Origin: Flavobacterium sp. YJ01
GTDB taxonomy: Bacteria > Bacteroidota > Bacteroidia > Flavobacteriales > Flavobacteriaceae
Reading direction: 5' to 3'
NCBI RefSeq assembly: GCF_029320955.1
Contig: NZ_CP119757.1
Coordinates: forward strand, 2,728,001 to 2,792,000
Length of the DNA: 64,000 nt
Shown: positions 59,284 through 64,000 of the stretch, piece by piece
How positions within the stretch are numbered: the first letter of the stretch is position 1
Layout of the letters: the number at the start of each line of letters is the position of its first letter
Program-made: the position numbers and the translations under genes
The notes under the pieces: model-generated
What the model was told of the DNA's origin: nothing
The model's input: the letters and a program-made list of their open reading frames with translations, nothing else
Database searches by the model: none

Positions 59284-61269
59284 TCAGTTCTTATAATCCA
59301 ACCAAACTTTCATTTTTCCAACTCCTCGATTCGACCAAGAATAATATGGAATTGCTTTCAACTTTGAGTTCTCAATTACATTTACTCCTTGCAATAAATT
59401 GGCTTCTTTTTTTACTTTGAAAGTATCAGAAGCGCTTACATCAATTTTATCAAAATTGTTTTTGTTATCAATTTCTTCAACCGCATAAACTATTGGTCCG
59501 TATTCTAAAGAAACTTTGTTTGCATTCGTTAAAACTTTAGAACTGGTTTGCACTTCTTGAACAACCATCGGAAGATTAAGGCTAATTTCATCTCCTTTTT
59601 TCCACTTTCTAGAAATGTTGAAATAACCATTTTCTGGCTGAATTGCTAAAGTTTCTCCGTTTAAACTAATTGTTGCTTTTTGAGTTGAAGCCTTTTTATA
59701 ACTGTATAAATCTCCAGGCAAAACTTCATTTCTAGACCAACCCGGAACACGAAATTTAATGGTAAACTGACTTTCTTTTTTTGGATTGACCGAAATCGCA
59801 ATTTTCCCATTCCAAGGATAAGAAGTCTGTTGTGAAATCTGTAAATCTGTTTTCCCTAATTGGAAAGAGGCATTGTTCGAAGCATATAAATTGACATACA
59901 AAACATCGTTTGTTTTCGAATAAATCAATCCCGGAATTGACGGAATAAAACGAATCAAATTGGTTGGACAGCAAGAACAGTCAAACCAACCTTGTCGTGT
60001 GCAAGAGCCGCGATTTGATTTGTAAACGCCATCTGCTTCCAACGCATTTGGGTAGAAAAATTGTTTTCCGTCAAGCGAAATTCCCGATATTAATCCGTTG
60101 TACATTGTTCTTTCGATAACATCAAAATACTTAGAAGCTCCGTATAAATTATGCAATCTGTGATTCCAATATACATCGCCAATTGCAGCACACGTTTCAT
60201 TATAAGCGGTTAAATTTGGCAATTCGTAATTTGCTCCAAAAGCTTCGCCGTCGTGTCTGGAACCAATTCCGCCTGTGATATACATTTTTTTGTTTACCAT
60301 GTTTTCCCACAGATTATTTACGGCATTTTCATAACCTTTATCTTTCATTAAAGCCGCAATATCTGTCATTCCAGCGTACATATAAACCGCCCGCACCGCG
60401 TGACCGACAGCTTCTTTTTGTTCTAAAATTGGCATATGATCTTGCGCATATTCTCCATACAATTTATGATTGTTCGGATTTCCTCGATTGTCCAAATAGT
60501 ATTTTGCCAGATTTAGATACTCTTTCTTTCCTGTAATTTGATACAACTTCAACAATCCTGTTTCAACAATCTGATGTCCCGGAACGCCTTTTACTTGCCC
60601 AGGATTATCGCCAAAAGTTTGAACAAGCATATCAGCTGCTTTTATGGCAATTTCTAAAAAATTAGTTTTTCCAGTCGCTTCATAATGTACAATCGCCGCT
60701 TCTATTAAATGTCCCGGATTATACAATTCATGACTAATTTGTAATGATTCCCAACGTTTTCCTTCAATAACTGGAACCCAACTTGCGGGCGGTTTTGCCG
60801 GATTTATGGTTCTCCAAGTTGTGATATATCCGTCTGGTTCTTGTCCGATTTTAACAATGGCAATCATCGAATCTAAAACCCTTTCTAATTTCGGATTTGG
60901 CGCGCTGATTAATGTATTCGATGCTCCTTCGATAATCTTATAAACATCGGTATCATCAAAAGGCATTTCTCCTCTTGTTGTTCCTGTTTTTTGTTTTCCT
61001 GCAATTAAAAAGTTCTCAAAACGGCCTTCTTCATCACATTTTTTAATTGCATATGCAATTGTAACTTCTTGTACTCTTTTTATAATTGGAAGCCAAAAAG
61101 AATCAGTCAGTTTTACATTTTGAATGTTAACTGGTTCAATTTGATATCCAGCTTTTAAGGCGGAAGTTTTTTCATCAGATTGCACGACTTTATTTTTAGT
61201 TTCTTTACAGGAAACCAAAAATAAAATCAGCATACAAACTGTCAATAAATAAAAGTTATACTTTTTCAT
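59284..61269 (-). CDS. GH127-family beta-L-arabinofuranosidase, lipoprotein
   Basis: GH127 enzymes release L-arabinose from beta-L-arabinofuranosides, as in plant hydroxyproline glycoproteins. The 661-residue protein has a lipoprotein signal (LLTVCMLILFLVSC) and the (alpha/alpha)6 barrel with the zinc/nucleophile Cys cluster CTRQGWFDCSCCPTNLIRF (near 416-434), plus HDGEAFGANYELPNLTAYNETCAA. All signature cysteines are present. It follows GH51 by 9 bases, so both act together. Confidence 0.92.
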   Translation of the reverse strand: MKKYNFYLLTVCMLILFLVSCKETKNKVVQSDEKTSALKAGYQIEPVNIQNVKLTDSFWLPIIKRVQEVTIAYAIKKCDEEGRFENFLIAGKQKTGTTRGEMPFDDTDVYKIIEGASNTLISAPNPKLERVLDSMIAIVKIGQEPDGYITTWRTINPAKPPASWVPVIEGKRWESLQISHELYNPGHLIEAAIVHYEATGKTNFLEIAIKAADMLVQTFGDNPGQVKGVPGHQIVETGLLKLYQITGKKEYLNLAKYYLDNRGNPNNHKLYGEYAQDHMPILEQKEAVGHAVRAVYMYAGMTDIAALMKDKGYENAVNNLWENMVNKKMYITGGIGSRHDGEAFGANYELPNLTAYNETCAAIGDVYWNHRLHNLYGASKYFDVIERTMYNGLISGISLDGKQFFYPNALEADGVYKSNRGSCTRQGWFDCSCCPTNLIRFIPSIPGLIYSKTNDVLYVNLYASNNASFQLGKTDLQISQQTSYPWNGKIAISVNPKKESQFTIKFRVPGWSRNEVLPGDLYSYKKASTQKATISLNGETLAIQPENGYFNISRKWKKGDEISLNLPMVVQEVQTSSKVLTNANKVSLEYGPIVYAVEEIDNKNNFDKIDVSASDTFKVKKEANLLQGVNVIENSKLKAIPYYSWSNRGVGKMKVWLDYKN

Positions 61270-61278
61270 TTTATTGAA

Positions 61279-62823
61279 TTATTTTCCTTCTAAAACCAAT
61301 ACAGAAAAAGGCGGAAGTGTTATTGTTAACTTTCCATTTTTGTTATCAAAACCTTTAAAAGCTACAGGAACAATTTTATTCGGGTTTTCGAAAGAATTAT
61401 AATCCTGCAATTTTTGAGAGGTAATGATACTTCCCGTAAAGTTTTTAACGCCCAAATCCTTAATATCGATTTCGATTTTATTTTTATTCACCGCATCAAC
61501 ATTCACCAATGAAATATGAACAGATCCGCTTTTATCTTTTGAAATAGAAGCCGATACTGCCGGAATCGTTTGACCTTCATAAGTATAAGAAGGCGATTTG
61601 AAATCTACTGGAATTAATTTTGCGTCTTGATGCACGCTGTACATTTTCATTACGCTGTAAGTTGGCGTTGTAATCATTTTGGCTTTGTCAGTCAAAATAA
61701 CGGCTTGAAGCACGTTTACGCATTGCGCCAAATTTGCCATACGAACTCGGTCTGCGTGATTATTGAAAATATTCAAAGTAGCTCCAGCCAAAACCGCATC
61801 TCTCATGGTATTTTGCTGATATAAAAATCCTGGATTTGTTCCTTTTTGAACTTCGTACCAACCGCCCCATTCGTCAACAATCATGGCAACTTTTTTCTCT
61901 GGATCGTATTTATCCATAATTGCAGCATGTTTGGTAACCAATTCTTCCATTTTTAAAGCAGACTGCATTGTCAAGAAATATTCTTTTTCTGTGAAGTTAA
62001 CATCTGAACCTTTTTTGTCCCAATTGATTACTGCATAATGATGAACGCCTAAACCGCCTAACATATGCAACGGAATATTTTTCATTAAAACTTCTGTCCA
62101 ATTATAATCTGAACTATTAGATCCAGAAGCAATTCTTGTAATGCCGCCCGTATTACTCCAATCTGACATAAAAGTGGCAAACTTGCGGTATTCATTTGCA
62201 TAATAATCTGCTGTCATATTTCCGCCGCAGCCCCAAGCTTCATTTCCAATTCCCCAATATTTTACTTTCCAAGGTTCTGTTCTTCCGTTTTTTCTACGAA
62301 GATCACTCATCGGACTTTTGCCTCCAAAATTGGTGTATTGAACCCAGTCTGCTAATTCTTGAACGGTTCCGCTACCGACATTTCCAGACAAATACGGTTC
62401 AGCACCAAGCAATTCGCACATATTCAAAAAGTCGTGTGTACCAAAACTATTGTCTTCTGTAACTCCTCCCCACCATTGGTTTACGATTGTCGGACGCTGT
62501 TCTTTTGGTCCAATTCCATCTTTCCAATGATACGTGTCTGCGAAACATCCGCCGGGCCATCTTAAATTCGGAATTTTTAAATCTTTCAATGCTTTTACAA
62601 TATCATTTCGAACTCCATTTGTATTTGGAATTTTAGAAGTATCTCCAACAAAAAATCCACCGTAAATACAATGTCCTAAATGTTCAGCAAAATGTCCATA
62701 AATATTTTTATTGACTGTTGGTGCAGACGCATCATTCTTCACGGCAATAACTACAGCGTCTTTTTGGGCGGTTATGGTTTGCATGCAAAGCGCCATAACC
62801 AATAATAAAAGTGGTTTTTTCAT
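61279..62823 (-). CDS. Alpha-L-arabinofuranosidase, GH51
   Basis: GH51 enzymes remove terminal alpha-L-arabinofuranosyl groups from arabinan and arabinoxylan. The 514-residue protein has a signal peptide (MKKPLLLLVMALCMQTITAQ), catalytic acid/base Glu195 in GIGNEAWGCGG and nucleophile Glu318 in VDEWGGWY. Length is usual. It is the first gene of the pair with GH127 and has the operator-like site 62902-62922 upstream. The exported form implies action outside the inner membrane. Confidence 0.95.
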   Translation of the reverse strand: MKKPLLLLVMALCMQTITAQKDAVVIAVKNDASAPTVNKNIYGHFAEHLGHCIYGGFFVGDTSKIPNTNGVRNDIVKALKDLKIPNLRWPGGCFADTYHWKDGIGPKEQRPTIVNQWWGGVTEDNSFGTHDFLNMCELLGAEPYLSGNVGSGTVQELADWVQYTNFGGKSPMSDLRRKNGRTEPWKVKYWGIGNEAWGCGGNMTADYYANEYRKFATFMSDWSNTGGITRIASGSNSSDYNWTEVLMKNIPLHMLGGLGVHHYAVINWDKKGSDVNFTEKEYFLTMQSALKMEELVTKHAAIMDKYDPEKKVAMIVDEWGGWYEVQKGTNPGFLYQQNTMRDAVLAGATLNIFNNHADRVRMANLAQCVNVLQAVILTDKAKMITTPTYSVMKMYSVHQDAKLIPVDFKSPSYTYEGQTIPAVSASISKDKSGSVHISLVNVDAVNKNKIEIDIKDLGVKNFTGSIITSQKLQDYNSFENPNKIVPVAFKGFDNKNGKLTITLPPFSVLVLEGK

Positions 62824-62901
62824 AAGTTTTTTGTGGTTTTTGGTTGTTAAAAAATACGGTGGTTTACATATTTTATAACGGTTTGTGATTTTTAGATTTT
62901 A

Positions 62902-62922
62902 TAAGTGTTTGTTTAACATTTG
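62902..62922. promoter_or_regulatory. Candidate arabinose-regulator operator at GH51
   Basis: TAAGTGT, seven bases, ACATTTG: the left half equals that at araB, the right half matches ACACTTA in five of seven. It lies 79-99 bases upstream of GH51. Confidence 0.55.
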
Positions 62923-63289
62923 TAAATTTAAAGAAAAAAAAGTCTCATAAAAAAATTAAAATCGCAGAACAACTGGTTGCAAAAAATAGATTTTGCAATA
63001 GAAATATTCGAAAAGCAGTACTAACAAAGGAATTTTATACGATTTTTGGAAAGTTATAAATCTCAAAAAATTGACAAAAAAATATAAAACAGTATCGCTT
63101 TGTAACAAAAAATGTAACTTTTATGCATTCAATTACAAAATATAGCTAACTGTTTAATGCTCTTTTGAAAATGTTTCTACCTTTGGCTCGTATTTTTGAG
63201 ATATAATTGAAGAAATTTTGGACTTAAAAAAACCTGATTTTAGTAGATAAATCAATCAATGCAGCTTGTTATTTGTTTCAATTTTAACA

Positions 63290-63310
63290 TAAGTGTAAAA
63301 TCAACATTAA
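63290..63310. promoter_or_regulatory. Candidate arabinose-regulator operator at the Nudix gene
   Basis: TAAGTGT, seven bases, ACATTAA, matching the araB site in the whole left half and five of seven right-half bases. It lies 56-76 bases before the Nudix start, which would allow autoregulation. Confidence 0.55.
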
Positions 63311-63365
63311 TAAATTATGAAACGTTTTAAGAAGTTTATATATTTACCATCCAAATTAATTATAT

Positions 63366-64000
63366 ATGCTAAATAGTTATAGCTCTGCTGATAAAGTTTT
63401 ATTAGCGGTTGACTGCATCATTTTCGGATTCGATCACGAAGGTCTGAAAATACTTTTGATTCAAAGAGATTTTGAACCTGAAAAGGGAAAATGGTCTTTG
63501 ATTGGAGGTTTTCTAAAACGCGATGAAGTGCTAGATGCTGCAGCCACAAGAATCTTAAACACTTATACGGGTCTGAACGATATTTATATGGAGCAATTGT
63601 ATGCTTACAGTGAAATCGATCGTGATCCTGTTGAAAGAACCATTTCGGTTTCTTACTTTGCTTTGATTAATATCGAAAACCATAATGAAGAATTGATTCA
63701 AAATTATCATGCTGAATGGTTCCCGATTAACGATGCGCCTAATCTAATTTTTGACCATAATGAAATGGTTCAAAATGCAATTAAACGTCTTCGTTACAAA
63801 ACTTCGATCAAACCAATTGGTTTTGAATTGCTTCCAGAAAAATTCACAATGCGCCAGCTTTTAGAATTATATGAAGCCATTTTGAGCAAAGAATTGGATA
63901 AAAGAAATTTCATCAGCAAAATTAATTCTCTAGAAATCTTAAATAAACTAGACGAAAAAGATATGCAATCTTCTCGAAAAGGTTCTTATTTGTACACTTT
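63366..64000 (+). CDS. Nudix-family transcriptional regulator, arabinose-type (AraR/NrtR-like), truncated by window edge
   Basis: The open frame from ATG 63366 runs past the window end; 211 residues are visible. The N-terminus is a Nudix-like domain (DKVLLAVDCIIFGFDHEGLKILLIQRDF, then GKWSLIGGFLKRDEVLDAAATRIL), where the Nudix box lacks the usual REUxEE acids (RILNTYTG), as in regulators that have lost hydrolysis. The C-terminal part after about residue 150 (LLPEKFTMRQLLELYEAIL) is the start of a winged-helix domain. In Bacteroides such a protein (AraR) represses arabinose genes; the divergent GH51/GH127 and the araBDA operon make the same role likely here. Confidence 0.88.
   Translation, partial: MLNSYSSADKVLLAVDCIIFGFDHEGLKILLIQRDFEPEKGKWSLIGGFLKRDEVLDAAATRILNTYTGLNDIYMEQLYAYSEIDRDPVERTISVSYFALINIENHNEELIQNYHAEWFPINDAPNLIFDHNEMVQNAIKRLRYKTSIKPIGFELLPEKFTMRQLLELYEAILSKELDKRNFISKINSLEILNKLDEKDMQSSRKGSYLYT

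Larger units (their letters stand above)
62824..63365. promoter_or_regulatory. Divergent control region between GH51 and the Nudix regulator
   Basis: No gene is seen in these 542 bases. The region holds the two operator-like sites 62902-62922 and 63290-63310. For the Nudix gene TATATTTA near 63338 is a seven-of-eight -7 match. For GH51 I could not place a convincing TAnnTTTG box. Confidence 0.4.

Overview
The window looks like chromosomal DNA of a Flavobacterium-type member of the Bacteroidetes. The sequence is AT-rich, the promoters follow the Bacteroidetes pattern (TTG or TTTG, about 20 bases, then TAnnTTTG), and the protein families (DUF3078, DUF5689, DUF6249, DUF6515, the IPExxxVDY family, a Nudix-type arabinose regulator) are typical of flavobacteria. 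Spacers are crowded with short palindromic repeats. I see no phage, insertion sequence, transposase, rRNA or CRISPR array.

Layout. 1-8.4 kb: end of a DUF3078 barrel gene, hflX, a secreted unknown, an outer-membrane receptor/lipoprotein pair and an MFS transporter. 8.8-11.2 kb: a Gfo/Idh/MocA oxidoreductase and an Old Yellow Enzyme homologue. 11.3-16.8 kb (- strand): a peptide-export operon with a small HTH regulator, two tiny double-glycine-leader peptides, an unknown protein, a DUF3267 membrane zincin-like protein, a DUF2007 protein, an HlyD adaptor and a C39-peptidase ABC exporter. 17-19.6 kb: rseP, two identical tRNA-Asn genes, a GIY-YIG nuclease gene ending inside a third, broken tRNA-Asn, then a nest of palindromic repeats. 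19.6-35.9 kb (- strand): two separate genes, then twelve co-directional genes, mostly exported or outer-membrane (BamA-like, SphA-like, AraC-type regulator, DUF4136, DUF6515, DUF2092, DUF2252, two DUF1254/DUF1214 proteins, a barrel, a HAD lipoprotein, an arylsulfatase). 36.3-40.8 kb: acpP-fabF-rnc-IPExxxVDY-pyk. 40.9-44.6 kb: purN, rnhA, DUF6249, an ECF sigma factor with its small membrane partner, and a hydrolase. 44.9-47.8 kb: PfkB kinase and a PurF-type enzyme. 47.9-48.5 kb: three identical 70-base small RNA units in tandem. 48.6-53.4 kb: a small lipoprotein, superoxide dismutase, pth, rplY, prs, tRNA-Leu, an OsmC protein. 53.6-64 kb: an arabinan/arabinose locus (galM, araA, araD, araB, GH127, GH51) and the start of a Nudix-family regulator.

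How the genes work together. GH51 and GH127 release L-arabinose from plant polymers; AraB, AraA and AraD convert it to D-xylulose 5-phosphate. A 21-bp inverted repeat (TAAGTGT-N7-ACACTTA and variants) lies upstream of araB, GH51 and the Nudix gene and covers the araB -33 element, so it probably is the regulator's operator. In the peptide cluster the exporter should cut both leaders after GG and secrete two hydrophobic peptides that share a C-x6-C motif.

The most interesting signals are the small-RNA array (RNA identical in all three copies while the spacers drift), the peptide-export operon, the GIY-YIG gene whose last codon and stop lie in tRNA-Asn sequence, the DUF1254/arylsulfatase neighbourhood, and a pair of divergent promoters with the same GTAACC-N16-CGTC pattern at the ECF sigma gene.
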